From: CBDBBY01 sp965203795
GTDB lineage: Bacteria; Pseudomonadota; Alphaproteobacteria; Rhodobacterales; Rhodobacteraceae
Length of the DNA stretch: 64,000 nt
Assembly (NCBI GenBank): GCA_965203795.1
Contig: OZ241915.1
Span: 2,666,001 to 2,730,000 of the forward strand
Reading direction: 5' to 3'
The translations under genes were made by a program, and so were the position numbers. Below the pieces are notes generated by a model. That model was not told the DNA's origin. It saw only the letters and a program-made list of their open reading frames with translations, and did no database searches. This document shows positions 19,701-28,940 of the stretch, piece after piece (position 1 is the first letter of the stretch; every line of letters starts with the position of its first letter).

Positions 19701-20694
19701 CGGCGTATCCGTTGGCATAGAGCTGGCGGGCCGACTCGGGCGCGTGCTTCGGGTGCAGCAGGCTACGTTCCTCGACCGTTAGCAGGAAGACGAGCCGATA
19801 GACGAGCCGCAGGAGCTGCCCGAAGTAGCGCTCCTTGGTGAGTTCCCCCGTATGCAAAGCGGACCGGAGCGCTGCGTTCGCCGCGTGTGACAGGAAGCCC
19901 TGCCCCAGGACCTCGAGCGCCTGCCGGAATCCGGCGCTCAGCTTGTCCCGCGCGCGCGTCCCCTCTTGACGGCTGGCATCCCGCCACGCCTCCAGCGGAC
20001 AGTCCTCGGGCGGGTCGCCGATGCGCCCGAAGCGCGACTCGTGGGCGAGGAGCCATAGCGTCGCGAATTCCGGGTACAGCTCCTCCGTGAAGATCCTGCC
20101 GAGGTCGGCCTCGATCCATGCCGGCCGCGTGAAGCTCGCGTTGTCGCGCGCGATCCGCAGCGAGAGCCCGTCCGCCGCGAGCCCCCAAAGCGCCGCATCG
20201 GACGCGTTCAGTGTCTCTTGCAGAAGCCCGAAAGCGCTCCGCTGGCGCTGATCGTCACCTAACTCGGGCGAAGAGGTGTCCAAGCCCGCGCCCGCCGGAG
20301 CCGCTACAACCGGGACTCGATCGCCGAGCCCGAAGAATGTGACCGGATGCATCCGCTCGCCGCCAAGCATCGGATTCGCCCGAACCAAGGACCCGAAACC
20401 GAACGCATCGCGCAGAACCGCCTCAAGGAAGCGCTCGGTGAGCGCGCGGGCCTCGCCGCCCGAGGCGCGGCCCGACTCCATCTCTTGGAAGCGCGCTTGG
20501 GCGATGCGCCAGCTCCGCGCGATCTCGTCGCGGATCTGGAGTCCCTTTGGAACGCGGTAGTCGGACGGCTCCTGCGCGGCGGCTTGGAGAGCGGCGACCT
20601 TGCCGAGCCACTCCGATCCGAGAAGGCCGCCTTTGATTGAGAGCGCGTCGAATCCAACCCGGGCATCGCCTGCGCGGCCTCGATTCGTCGCCAT
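16738..20694 (-). CDS. Eco57I-type adenine DNA methylase (DrmMI-like)
   Basis: This 1318-residue protein has the N6-adenine methyltransferase motifs: SAM-binding IIDPACGSGHFLLAAARR (about residues 505-522), followed by YGVDRNPLAVEICKLGLW, and catalytic VVLGNPPWEHVKLQE (motif IV NPPW, about 760-774). Large flanking regions before and after would carry target recognition. In DISARM class 1 a similar large methylase (DrmMI) marks host DNA. No separate endonuclease motif was recognised. The ATG at 20694 is chosen because it lies two bases after the SNF2 gene stop; an alternative start at 20745 would overlap that gene by 49 bp. Confidence 0.83.
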   Translation of the reverse strand: MATNRGRAGDARVGFDALSIKGGLLGSEWLGKVAALQAAAQEPSDYRVPKGLQIRDEIARSWRIAQARFQEMESGRASGGEARALTERFLEAVLRDAFGFGSLVRANPMLGGERMHPVTFFGLGDRVPVVAAPAGAGLDTSSPELGDDQRQRSAFGLLQETLNASDAALWGLAADGLSLRIARDNASFTRPAWIEADLGRIFTEELYPEFATLWLLAHESRFGRIGDPPEDCPLEAWRDASRQEGTRARDKLSAGFRQALEVLGQGFLSHAANAALRSALHTGELTKERYFGQLLRLVYRLVFLLTVEERSLLHPKHAPESARQLYANGYAVRRLRDRAVRRIAHDRQRDLWEAVTIVFRGLAGGEPRLGLPALSGLFALEECPDLDAAKLENRAFLSALFHLAWLREQSGPVRVNWRDMGPDELGYVYEGLLELVPQITGDGRTFSFAGADESQGHARKTTGSYYTPDELVQRLLASALDPVVERTIDAHPEHPADALLNLAIIDPACGSGHFLLAAARRLADRVARIRAGGTPSPDDYRSALRDVVRQCIYGVDRNPLAVEICKLGLWMESVDPGLPLTFLESHIRCGNSLIGTSRALMGEQVPDAAWTVLEGDNRKFTNSLKRLNKAEIAGQQRLPFEPRNGTGSLYDAMSAVEQASDADAAALAKKQRQWKALLASEAYKHEKLVADAWCAAFLWPKGEPGPVMEAAPTTAMWRTLRDEETPPLPALVDTTRRIAGDHGFFHWELAFPQILGRGGFDVVLGNPPWEHVKLQEQEFFAQRDPSIATAQNAAERKNLIAALPITNPVLWEEWTDATRIAQGQSHFVRHSGRYPLCGKGDVNTYALFAEHNWSVLAPRGRAGFIVPSGIATDNTTKDYFQAIMKSRAIQSMWEFENEGFFTAGKGHMLRFSLTTLSGSADPSPAADFLFQGHSLADLDDPERHFTLSAADVEAINPNTGTCPIFRTKTDAAIALAIYRRTGVLWREDDPDGNPWGMKFMSMFHMANDSGLFRKRAELASAGWRLNGDRFEKEGKTLLPLYEAKMTYLDNHRSGTFESTSATKRPHRLPSPSAAQLADPWYSPLPCYWVAEDAISAQLDGLWNRGWQLGWRKITDARASARTVIACIIPRVAVNDSWPLMMPSRNPQLVAALYANLTSISFDYCARQKLGGINLTYFTMRQLPALRPAEYAMPAPWSPSMRVQDWLLPRILELTYTAWSLKSFAEDCGDDGAPFVWDPMRRFRLRCELDAAFFHLYGISRGDAAWILDTFPVLKRLEEREHGKYRTKRGVLETYDALAAAAVKGIKYDSPLEPAMRAT

Positions 20695-20696
20695 GA

Positions 20697-23486
20697 TCAG
20701 CCCACCCTCGGCAGAAGCACGTACGCGCCGATCACGTCGGGACACGGGAGGGCGTGGACGGATGTGCTGCCGGCCGCCTGGCTGGCCTCGCGCACGCGCC
20801 GATGGTCGTCGAGAAGCGCGCTCGCGCGCGCAGCCGCGAATTCCTCCAAATCCGCCGCGCGTTCCTTGAGCAAGGCAAGGGCTCGCGCACCTTCGCGCTC
20901 ACGCACGTGCCGCGGAGGATCGTCGGCTGGCGGAAGCGCTAGCAGCGAAAGGGCATCGGGCCCGGCGAGCGATTCCTTGGCTCCGGCGGCCCACGCCAGC
21001 GCTGTCGCCTCTTCGACCAGCAGAGTCGTCTCGCGGTGCCGCTTTCGAATCAAGAGCTGGTGCCGCAGCCGGAGGAGCGCGATCGTCATGCGGCCGCTCA
21101 CGCCCTCGGATATCCAGCAGCCAACCCGGCCAAGGACCGAGGGGTCATTGATCGACGCATCGCCGTCTTCGACCGAGAGGGTCCGCACGAGCAGCGTGTC
21201 GGCGAGCACTGCGACGAGGGGGTGGCTGCGCTGGACGAAGCGGCATCCCGGCGCGGACGGGTAGGCGAAGTCGAAGGCGACCGTCCCTGCAATGCCTTCC
21301 GCTTCCAGACGCTCGCGGACCTCGTCGGGAAGCGGTTCCGTCGGAACCTTGAATCCCCGCTCGAGCGCTTCGAGTCCGGAACCAAGCCGGGCAAGAGCGC
21401 GGCTTGTGAATCGCTGCACATCGTTCTGATCGCCTATAGCTGCAAGACTCTTTTTCCACTCCGGCAGCACTTCGTCAGGATTGATGCGTCGCTGGGCGAA
21501 TACGGTCCGGTTCCTTTGCGCCGTCGCCTTCGCGTCTTCCCAGCGGCCTTCGAACAGGTCGAGCTGCCGAAGGTCTGCGATGCCGCCGGATTGCCCGCCC
21601 TGCCGCAGCAGCACGGCCCGGAGAAGCGCCTGCGTGAGCGTGTGGCCTTCGTCGGGCACGCGCACGGGCACGCCGAGCTCCTCGCGAATGCGCGCCGCCT
21701 TTTGGAGGATGACCCGCAGCACCGCCCCGTCCACCGGGTTGTTGGCGCCGTAGAGCAGCGTGGCTCGAACGGTCCGGCTGGGCTGGCCGAAGCGATCGAC
21801 GCGGCCCTCGCGCTGCTCGTGCCGCGTCGGGTTCCAGGAGAGATCGTAATGGACGACCGCGTTGAAGTGGTCCTGGAGGTTGATGCCCTCCGACAGGCAG
21901 TCGGTGGCGACCAGCACCTTGGCGCCTTCGGTCGCGCCGATTCGCGACACCCGCTCCGCGCGCGCTTCCGGGATCATCTCGCCGGTCACAGTGTCGACGC
22001 CGATTTCGTCCCCCAAATGCTCGCGGAAGAAGCGGGCCACGTAGTGGGCGGTAGCAATGAACCGGCAGAAAACCACAACGCTGAATCCGGCCCCGACCAG
22101 TTCCGAGACATGGTCCTTGGCGGTCCTGAGCTTGGGATCGCCGTTCCGGCCGGCAAGCTTCTCCGCCTGCGCAACCAGCCGCGCGAGCGCCGGATCATCG
22201 CCGCCGGCAGGCGGCTCAACGTCGTCGGCAACGAGCGCGTCGCCATCGCCGTCGAAAATGCGGTTGAGAAGCTCCTCGCGCGCTTCGGCGCCAAGGTCCT
22301 CTCCGGCCCTGGTGCGCAGGGCATGCACGGCTGCGACGGGGCTCGACCCGGCGCAGCGCAGGATGGCCAGCGTCCCCAAGAAGTCGAGGCGTTGCCGCCG
22401 TTCGTCCCCGGCCCCCGATCTGACGACCGCGGCGCAGTAGTCGAGGACGCTGTCGAAGAACTCCTCCCAAGCTCCGCCGAGCATGTAGGTGATCTCGGTA
22501 GTCTCGCGGCGGGGGAAGACATCGCCTTCGCGCCACTCCGCGATGTCGGCGCGCCGTCTCTGGACGAAGTGGCTCGCGAGGCGCCGCCGGAGACGCGTTC
22601 GCTCCGCGCCTGCTGCCTCGTCCAAGCGCTCGAAATCTTGGGAAAGCAGGCCGAGCAGCCGAAAGAAGGCATCGTCATCGCCGCTGTGCGGAGTCGCGGT
22701 GAGCAGGACGAGGTGCCGCGACGGGCTGTCGGCCAAGCCCCGGAGCAGCTCATGCCGTTGATGCCGCCCTCCGCCGGACGAGGCGCACGTGTGGGCCTCA
22801 TCCACGATCACGAACTCGGGACACGCTTGGAAGAAGTGGTCCCGTCTCTCCCGGGTCTTGATGTAGTCGAGGCTGACCACCGTATGCGCGTGCATGGAGA
22901 AGATGCTCATCCCCGGCGGGATGCGACGCTCCAATCGCCTCGCGCTCTGCGCGGTGACGGCAACGGCGGGTATATGGAAGCGGACCTCCATCTCGGTGAT
23001 CCACTGGTCGACGAGATGCGGCGGACAGAGCACGGCGGTGCGATCGATGTCGCCGCGATCGAGCAGCTCGCGGGCGATGAGCAAGGCCTCGATGGTTTTG
23101 CCGACCCCCACATCGTCCGCGACGAGGACGCGCGCCGGATCGAGCTTCAGCGCCATGAGCAGCGGCACGAGCTGGTACGCGCGCGGCCGGACGGAGATCT
23201 GTCCGAAGCTCCGAAAGGGTCCTGCGCCGCGCCGCAGCGAAAGCAGCAGCGCGTCGCGCAGCGCTAGCGCAGAGTCGTGCCCTCCGAGCTGGTGCGCGCT
23301 TGGCAAGGGGAATCGGGCTTCGCGAACCGGCTCGGCCTCCAGCGGAACGTGTATCAGCGTCCGATCCTCGTCCGATCCCGTGACCGGGCGGACCCGGAGC
23401 GTCTCCTCGGAGCTTCCGCCGAGAACGACCCACTCCCTTCCTCGGGCGCTGACGAGGCTCCCGGGAGCGTAGGCCGGATTGCTCAT
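20697..23486 (-). CDS. SNF2-type helicase (DrmD-like)
   Basis: This 929-residue superfamily-2 protein has ADDVGVGKTIEALLIA (Walker A, about residue 122-137), FVIVDEAHTCASSGG (DEAH, about 225-239), LVLLTATPHSGDDDAFFRLL (about 263-282) and the C-terminal helicase half with LVATDCLSEGINLQDHFNAV and REGRVDRFGQ (about residue 565). This set is typical of the SNF2-like helicase-related proteins called DrmD in DISARM. It would translocate on double-stranded DNA. It follows the YprA-type gene with a 4-bp ATGA overlap and precedes the methylase by two bases. No nuclease domain is evident. Confidence 0.83.
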   Translation of the reverse strand: MSNPAYAPGSLVSARGREWVVLGGSSEETLRVRPVTGSDEDRTLIHVPLEAEPVREARFPLPSAHQLGGHDSALALRDALLLSLRRGAGPFRSFGQISVRPRAYQLVPLLMALKLDPARVLVADDVGVGKTIEALLIARELLDRGDIDRTAVLCPPHLVDQWITEMEVRFHIPAVAVTAQSARRLERRIPPGMSIFSMHAHTVVSLDYIKTRERRDHFFQACPEFVIVDEAHTCASSGGGRHQRHELLRGLADSPSRHLVLLTATPHSGDDDAFFRLLGLLSQDFERLDEAAGAERTRLRRRLASHFVQRRRADIAEWREGDVFPRRETTEITYMLGGAWEEFFDSVLDYCAAVVRSGAGDERRQRLDFLGTLAILRCAGSSPVAAVHALRTRAGEDLGAEAREELLNRIFDGDGDALVADDVEPPAGGDDPALARLVAQAEKLAGRNGDPKLRTAKDHVSELVGAGFSVVVFCRFIATAHYVARFFREHLGDEIGVDTVTGEMIPEARAERVSRIGATEGAKVLVATDCLSEGINLQDHFNAVVHYDLSWNPTRHEQREGRVDRFGQPSRTVRATLLYGANNPVDGAVLRVILQKAARIREELGVPVRVPDEGHTLTQALLRAVLLRQGGQSGGIADLRQLDLFEGRWEDAKATAQRNRTVFAQRRINPDEVLPEWKKSLAAIGDQNDVQRFTSRALARLGSGLEALERGFKVPTEPLPDEVRERLEAEGIAGTVAFDFAYPSAPGCRFVQRSHPLVAVLADTLLVRTLSVEDGDASINDPSVLGRVGCWISEGVSGRMTIALLRLRHQLLIRKRHRETTLLVEEATALAWAAGAKESLAGPDALSLLALPPADDPPRHVREREGARALALLKERAADLEEFAAARASALLDDHRRVREASQAAGSTSVHALPCPDVIGAYVLLPRVG

Positions 23487-26400
23487 GAACCCTGCCCCAA
23501 AGCGGAAGCCAGCCGCGTGAAGGCGGCGCTCCAGCCCGAGGGGGCCTCGAACCGGACGACCTCAAAGCCGAGGTCTTCAATCGCTGGAACGGCGGCATGA
23601 TCGGCCTCATCAAGAACCGCCGCGACGTAGTGCCGACGCCAGACGCAGCCCAAGGACCGGCCGTCAGCCGCGAGGGGCTTCGGGTCCGGTTCGGGGATGC
23701 CGCGCCGCAATGCCTCGGCGCGCCATCGCCCATCCCGCGACTCGTCCGCGGCGGCACCTCCAAGCGACGACGACTGCCCGCGAACGCGCTCGGCCGTGCT
23801 GGCCCTTGCAAGGCGCAGAAGCATGGTGCGGGCGCCTTCGTCGCGGCGATCAATCAATTCGTGATCAGGCTGGTTGTAGTACGACATCAGGCACCGATAG
23901 CAGGCCGCGACGCAGTCCGTCTCCGGCTGGTCCTGAAGGCCCGCCGCCGAAGCGGGCATGGAGCCATCCGCCACGTCGAGATGGATGATCCGCAGCGCTT
24001 CCCGCGCCACGTTGGCCAAACCCTCCTTCTGTCTCACGAGCCGTGTCAGAACGCCTGCGCCGCCTTCGGTTGCCTCGTAAAGCAGAAAGCCGTTGCGCAC
24101 ATCGCGCGTGGGCATCGGCTCGGCAAGTATCTCTCCCTCCTCAAGCTGGTACACCGCCTCAATGCCGCGCAGGATCGCATGCTGAACGGTGACATGCGCA
24201 ACATTGGAAAGAGTGTCGACAGGACGAAAGAGGAGCGCGTTCTTGTGGTCCTGAACGCTGGGGACCACCCGCTGCGGGGACGAGGCCGCGGGATCGCGCG
24301 CGCGCTCGTCGGCATCGTCGTCCTCGCTCCGGGCCCAATGCCCGGACACCGGGTCGATGCGGAAACCGAGAACCGCCTTTTCGGCTCTGCGGCGCAGCCC
24401 TTTGTTGAGGCGCGTAATCGTCGCCCCGGCGCCGTAAGCCATTCGCGCGATCTCGCCCGCCCCGTCGGAGGCCGACGCGTGCAGCACATCGATTTCCCGG
24501 TCGCGTACCGCCCACTCGAACGTCGTCTGCAGTTCGAAGCCCTGACGCTGACGCTCTTCGTCGTTGGCCGTGATCTGCTCGGTCGGCAGCGTGGCGACGT
24601 TTTCGATCCGATACGTGTTGCACACGACCTCGGCGTCGCCGAGCGACTTTCCGCAGGCGTGGCACATTGAGAGATCGTCGTTGAAGTGCCCCGCGCCGCA
24701 GTTCGCGCAGATTCGCACGGCCTTGGCGGCAAGTTGCGCGTTGGGTCCCGCCGCTCCTTGGTGGCCAGGCGAGAGCAGGGCGCGCACAACCCGGTATGCG
24801 CGCCCCTCGTGATAGACGAGGCTGCGAGGGCCGAACTCGGACAGCGCAAGGAAGCGCGGTCGCTGGAAGTATGTCGACCGCCCCCGGCCGTCCCCGCTCG
24901 CCGGAATGTACGCGAGGAGAGGCAGCCTCGGAAAGTTGTACCCCGGCAGGAAGCCCTCTGTGGCAAGATAGCGGTACGTGTAGAAGTCGCCGGAGTGCGT
25001 ATCCGTCCCGCGCTGAAGCAGGTCGAGCTGATCCAGCGCCTGCGCATGCCGGGACTGCGCCGCCCGCTTGTCGCGGAGAGCCGCGGAGTAGTCGTCGATG
25101 GTTTTGCGCGCCGCGTCCCGCTGCCTCTCGGCGGCGGCGAACAGATCCCTCCAGCGATTGAACGCCATGTCGAAGCGCTTGGACGCCCCGCCCACGATGG
25201 CATCGGCATAGGCGTCCCGGCCCGCGTACCAAGGCGCCAGCTCGGGCGTGAGCTCGTCGTCAACCAAGTCGAGGACGCGCCGGACCCGCTCGCGGGCGGC
25301 ATCGGCGACGCTTCGCGCCCTCAGCACGGACTCGATCTCCGGACCAAGGGGACGGCCGGCGTCGTCGAGGACGAGCACGTTCGCGATGCAGGGGGCGAGC
25401 GAATGGTCGACGCAAGAGAGCCAGACCGCGTGGAGATGGCTGGTGATCAGGTCCCGGTTCGTAAGCTCCAGGATTGGCGCGCGCACTTCGCCGTGGACCA
25501 TCGCCTTGGGGTCGCGGAAGAAGTGCTGGTCGTGAGGGCTCTGGGAAGATGCGTAGGTGATGACGAGAGCGGCCTGCCCGCTGCGCCCCGCTCGCCCTCC
25601 CCGCTGGGCGTAGTTCGCCGGCGTAGGCGGAACGTTGCGCATGTGGACCGCGTTCAGCGCCGCGATGTCGACACCGAGTTCCATCGTCGGGGAGCAAAAG
25701 AGAACCGGCAGGAACCGATTGGCCTCGCCGACCTCCCGGAGTCGTTGCTTGGACGCCGTCGTCGCAAGCTCGCCGCGCTCCCGCTCGCCGAAGCGGAAGC
25801 GCTTTTCCCGGATCTCGCGGTTGTCGGCATGGACCTGGGCGGTGTGCTCGCGCGCTTCGAACCCGAAGAGCGGATGCGTCGGGGAACGAAGCATCTCCGC
25901 GAAATTCGCATAAAGGTCGCGGAAGAACGCGTTCCGCTTGGAGCCGTCGCGGGCAGTTTCGCTGCCCAATCGGAATTCGATACACGCGTCGTTGACGCGC
26001 CAGCCGGGCAGGCCGAACGGGGTTCTCTCCTCCGACACGAGGCCATGCGTCGCCGCGGCGCGGAGAAGATCATTGATGAGTTGATCGAATTCCTTCGATT
26101 TCAGGTCGTGAACCGCCGTGTCGCCGTCCCACAGCTCCGTGGAGCGCAGGGCGCGGCCGAGACCGCTGCGTGCGCCGCCGCGCACGATCAGATGCCTGTC
26201 CTGCAGCTTGCCTGCCTGGTGCGCGGGCGCGGCAACCATCAGCCAGCGTGCGCCCCAAGGCTTCTCGTCAGCGCTGAATCCCCAAGGCGGGCGAAGTCGG
26301 CTGCGCGACTTTGCGATCAACTGCTCAAGCAAGGCGGCATCAAGCACTTGGCTGCTTACCGCGATCCCTTGCCGCATATGGTCGAGCAGCTTGCGATAGA

Positions 26401-28834
26401 TCGCAGAACGAACGTCGCGGCTAGCCAGCTTCAGCAGCGGGTGCGAGTCTGCAAACAACTCCTCGTCCGCGGCGAGGTCCTCAAGTCCGAGGTATGCCGC
26501 CTCGACCAACCCGAGCTGCTCAAGGTTCGGGTTCGTGTACCGCCAGCCGCGACGCTGGTCGAACCAGATGCGATACGCCAGCGCCTGCCGAAGCGTGCCC
26601 TCCGCCTCCTGCAGGTTGAAGCCACGCAGCGCGGGCTCGAGTAGCCATTCGGCGCGAACCTGCGCATCCGGCCGGTCGAAGCCGAGCGCTCGCTGTTGGG
26701 ACATGCCCAAGGCGTCGCTGCGAATCCCTTTCGAGCCGGCATCCTGCAGCGCGCCAAGAAAGCCCGCGCGAACGAGGCTGACGAAGATGTAATCGTTGAA
26801 ATGGCCGGTCTGGAGCGCGGCGTCCTGGCGATTGTCGGTGAAGCCGAGAAGCTTCCGCGTGTATTGGCCCAACCCGGATTCGGCCCCGTGCATCCAGCGC
26901 AGAACACTGCCGACGAGCACGGTGGTCGCGGAGGTGCGGCCCTCGGCCGAGAGCGAGGCGAGGCGCGTGCGATCGCGCGCGCCGCCGCTCTGCGTGTTGC
27001 CGCAGCAAAGGCAAAGACGGAACTTGCCCGGCAGGAACCAGGCGTTCGTTCCCGAACCGACGCGCCCGTCGGGCGCGACCAGGAAACGCCGGGCCCGGGC
27101 GTCGCGGTAATACGGTTTGAGCCTCGGGCTGCCATCGGCGGTAAATTCGATCCAAGTCTCCGGATAGTCGTCGTAGTCGCCGGCGAACGTGAAGGCGGGA
27201 TCTTCGGGCGGATGCGGGGTAAGGAACCCGAACTCCCCCTCCGGATGCGCCTCGCGCACTCCGCCGCCGACCAGGTCCCGCTTGGGCGGTGGCGCGTCAT
27301 CGATGTCGCGCGCGAGGAATGCCGACCCTTCTTCCTGCTGGACCAACCGCACCGGATGATACTCGTGGCCGCACTCGCGACAGAAATGCACGGCGTACAG
27401 GCGCTTGTCGGGGTGCTTCGGGAGAAACTGCTGGCCGTCAACCGTCACCGCGCGCTCGCCGGGAGGTTCGATGGTCGCGTAGCCGTGCCCGGCGCCGGAG
27501 ATGAACTGGTGAAGCTTGAAGGCGAAAAAGCCATTGTCGCTCGCGCCTTCCTTCCCGGTCCGTTCCCGCTCAGGAACGCTCGACACGAGAAGGAGCTTCT
27601 TCAGCGCCTTGCGGCAGGCGTCAGCCGGACGCCCGGAACTTTTCGAGAGATTCTCCACCGCCTCGGATACGGTCATTGGCTTCGCCCGGACCCAGCACTG
27701 GTCGGCTTCAGAGAACGTGATGCCGAGGCGCGTCTCCACCCAAACCGCCAGCGGGTGCTCCCGGAGCGCCGCATCGGAAATTTGCTCCGGCACGCCGGCA
27801 TCAATGGCCGCGCCGAGGCTGTGCTTCACCGAGTCTGCCGTGGCGCTGGAATCGGTGATGCGTTGGAGCGTCTCGGCGACAACGTTGCTTTCGCTGATCG
27901 GGGTTCCGAAGAGCTTCGAAACAACGCCTGCGACCACGCGGCGCTTGTCCTCGTGCGATCCCTCGCTTGCCATCGTGGCCGAGGTTCCGATGCACAATAG
28001 CTTTTCGGGCTGAAGCCGCTCACGAACGCGGCGCACCAGCAGCGCCACGTCGGCGCCTTGACGACCGCGGTAAGTGTGGAGCTCGTCCAGAACCAGAAAT
28101 CGAAGGTTCGCGCAGTTGCCGATGACGCGGCGGTCGATCTCCTCCTGCCGTGTCATGAGGAGCTCAAGCATCATGAAGTTCGTGAGAAGGATGTCCGGGG
28201 GTTCATCCGCAACCCGTCTCCGCTCGTCCCGACCTTCCTGCCCGGTGTAGCGCGCGAACGTGACCCGCCGGTCTCCCGGCATTTGGTCGATGAACTTGCC
28301 GAGCTCCTCCAGCTGGGAGTTGGCGAGCGCGTTCATGGGGTAGACAACGATGGCGCTCGTGCGCCGCCCGGCATTCGTTCGTCGCAGTTTCAGCACTTGG
28401 TCGACGATGGGGATGAAGAAGCAGAGCGATTTCCCGGATCCGGTGCCGGTGGTCACTACGAAGCTCTCGCCCTCTTCAGCGAGCGCGATGGCTTGCTCCT
28501 GGTGTTTGTAGAGGGGCAGCGGCTGGCCGTTCGCGCGGAAGATGTCTGCGCAGCCAGGGTCGAGCACGCCGTCCGCTGCCAAGGCGCCGACGTTTATTGA
28601 GCGCTTGTAGCTCGGGTTGATCTGGATCAGCGGCTCCGGCCAGTAGCGATTCGCTGCGTAGATGGCCTCGACCTGATCGCGGATGTCCGGAGCGCGGATG
28701 AAAGTGAAGGATTTAGCGAATCGCTTGTACTCGCCGACGACGCTGTCGCGGAGAGCGAACACATCTAACTCCGGCGCGTCGCCCGCCCCTCCGTCGGCCG
28801 AACCCGGCATGCCTTCCTGCATCATCGCTTGCAC
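23483..28834 (-). CDS. YprA-type DEAD/DEAH helicase fused to DUF1998/MZB domain (DrmA-DrmB-like)
   Basis: This is the first gene of the operon, 1783 residues. Helicase motifs are Walker A VVTTGTGSGKSLCF (about 126-139), LVLDELHTYRGRQG (DELH, about 248-261), GTSATM (about 283), LLGFTDNRQDAALQTGHFND (about 662-681) and SPTMELGVDIAALN (about 1050). A CREC pair near 485 and ICANCGAGHF with CHACG (about 1375-1395) are zinc-binding. The C-terminus has YEATEGGAGVL and ACYRCLMSYYNQPDH (about 1645), the DUF1998/MZB signature. In DISARM these two parts are the separate proteins DrmA and DrmB; here they are one chain. A GTG at 28834 or ATGs at 28825/28822 are possible starts. The last 100 residues are unassigned. 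Confidence 0.85.
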   Translation of the reverse strand: MQAMMQEGMPGSADGGAGDAPELDVFALRDSVVGEYKRFAKSFTFIRAPDIRDQVEAIYAANRYWPEPLIQINPSYKRSINVGALAADGVLDPGCADIFRANGQPLPLYKHQEQAIALAEEGESFVVTTGTGSGKSLCFFIPIVDQVLKLRRTNAGRRTSAIVVYPMNALANSQLEELGKFIDQMPGDRRVTFARYTGQEGRDERRRVADEPPDILLTNFMMLELLMTRQEEIDRRVIGNCANLRFLVLDELHTYRGRQGADVALLVRRVRERLQPEKLLCIGTSATMASEGSHEDKRRVVAGVVSKLFGTPISESNVVAETLQRITDSSATADSVKHSLGAAIDAGVPEQISDAALREHPLAVWVETRLGITFSEADQCWVRAKPMTVSEAVENLSKSSGRPADACRKALKKLLLVSSVPERERTGKEGASDNGFFAFKLHQFISGAGHGYATIEPPGERAVTVDGQQFLPKHPDKRLYAVHFCRECGHEYHPVRLVQQEEGSAFLARDIDDAPPPKRDLVGGGVREAHPEGEFGFLTPHPPEDPAFTFAGDYDDYPETWIEFTADGSPRLKPYYRDARARRFLVAPDGRVGSGTNAWFLPGKFRLCLCCGNTQSGGARDRTRLASLSAEGRTSATTVLVGSVLRWMHGAESGLGQYTRKLLGFTDNRQDAALQTGHFNDYIFVSLVRAGFLGALQDAGSKGIRSDALGMSQQRALGFDRPDAQVRAEWLLEPALRGFNLQEAEGTLRQALAYRIWFDQRRGWRYTNPNLEQLGLVEAAYLGLEDLAADEELFADSHPLLKLASRDVRSAIYRKLLDHMRQGIAVSSQVLDAALLEQLIAKSRSRLRPPWGFSADEKPWGARWLMVAAPAHQAGKLQDRHLIVRGGARSGLGRALRSTELWDGDTAVHDLKSKEFDQLINDLLRAAATHGLVSEERTPFGLPGWRVNDACIEFRLGSETARDGSKRNAFFRDLYANFAEMLRSPTHPLFGFEAREHTAQVHADNREIREKRFRFGERERGELATTASKQRLREVGEANRFLPVLFCSPTMELGVDIAALNAVHMRNVPPTPANYAQRGGRAGRSGQAALVITYASSQSPHDQHFFRDPKAMVHGEVRAPILELTNRDLITSHLHAVWLSCVDHSLAPCIANVLVLDDAGRPLGPEIESVLRARSVADAARERVRRVLDLVDDELTPELAPWYAGRDAYADAIVGGASKRFDMAFNRWRDLFAAAERQRDAARKTIDDYSAALRDKRAAQSRHAQALDQLDLLQRGTDTHSGDFYTYRYLATEGFLPGYNFPRLPLLAYIPASGDGRGRSTYFQRPRFLALSEFGPRSLVYHEGRAYRVVRALLSPGHQGAAGPNAQLAAKAVRICANCGAGHFNDDLSMCHACGKSLGDAEVVCNTYRIENVATLPTEQITANDEERQRQGFELQTTFEWAVRDREIDVLHASASDGAGEIARMAYGAGATITRLNKGLRRRAEKAVLGFRIDPVSGHWARSEDDDADERARDPAASSPQRVVPSVQDHKNALLFRPVDTLSNVAHVTVQHAILRGIEAVYQLEEGEILAEPMPTRDVRNGFLLYEATEGGAGVLTRLVRQKEGLANVAREALRIIHLDVADGSMPASAAGLQDQPETDCVAACYRCLMSYYNQPDHELIDRRDEGARTMLLRLARASTAERVRGQSSSLGGAAADESRDGRWRAEALRRGIPEPDPKPLAADGRSLGCVWRRHYVAAVLDEADHAAVPAIEDLGFEVVRFEAPSGWSAAFTRLASALGQGS

Positions 28835-28940
28835 CGCATCCCCCGTGAAACTGCCGAATTGGAAATTCGTTGAAGATAGGCGGCGAACGCTAGTCGTCGA
28901 CCTACGAACGATTCATTCAACGGGGAACCAGACTACGGCA
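28835..28940. other. Short region upstream of the defence operon
   Basis: About 105 bp between the helicase start and the IS3 remnant. It must hold, or lie next to, the promoter of the six-gene operon. No strong sigma-70 promoter is evident. The inverted GTTGAATGAATCGTT and AACGATTCATTCAAC readings simply reflect the same strand pair and do not form a hairpin. Confidence 0.3.

Noticed and set aside
21036..23267. Long plus-strand open frame opposite the SNF2 helicase
   Set aside because: The minus strand has complete helicase motifs; the plus frame has no recognisable motif or ribosome site.
24686..26644. Long plus-strand open frame opposite the YprA-type helicase
   Set aside because: Shadow of the helicase gene, with repetitive charged composition.
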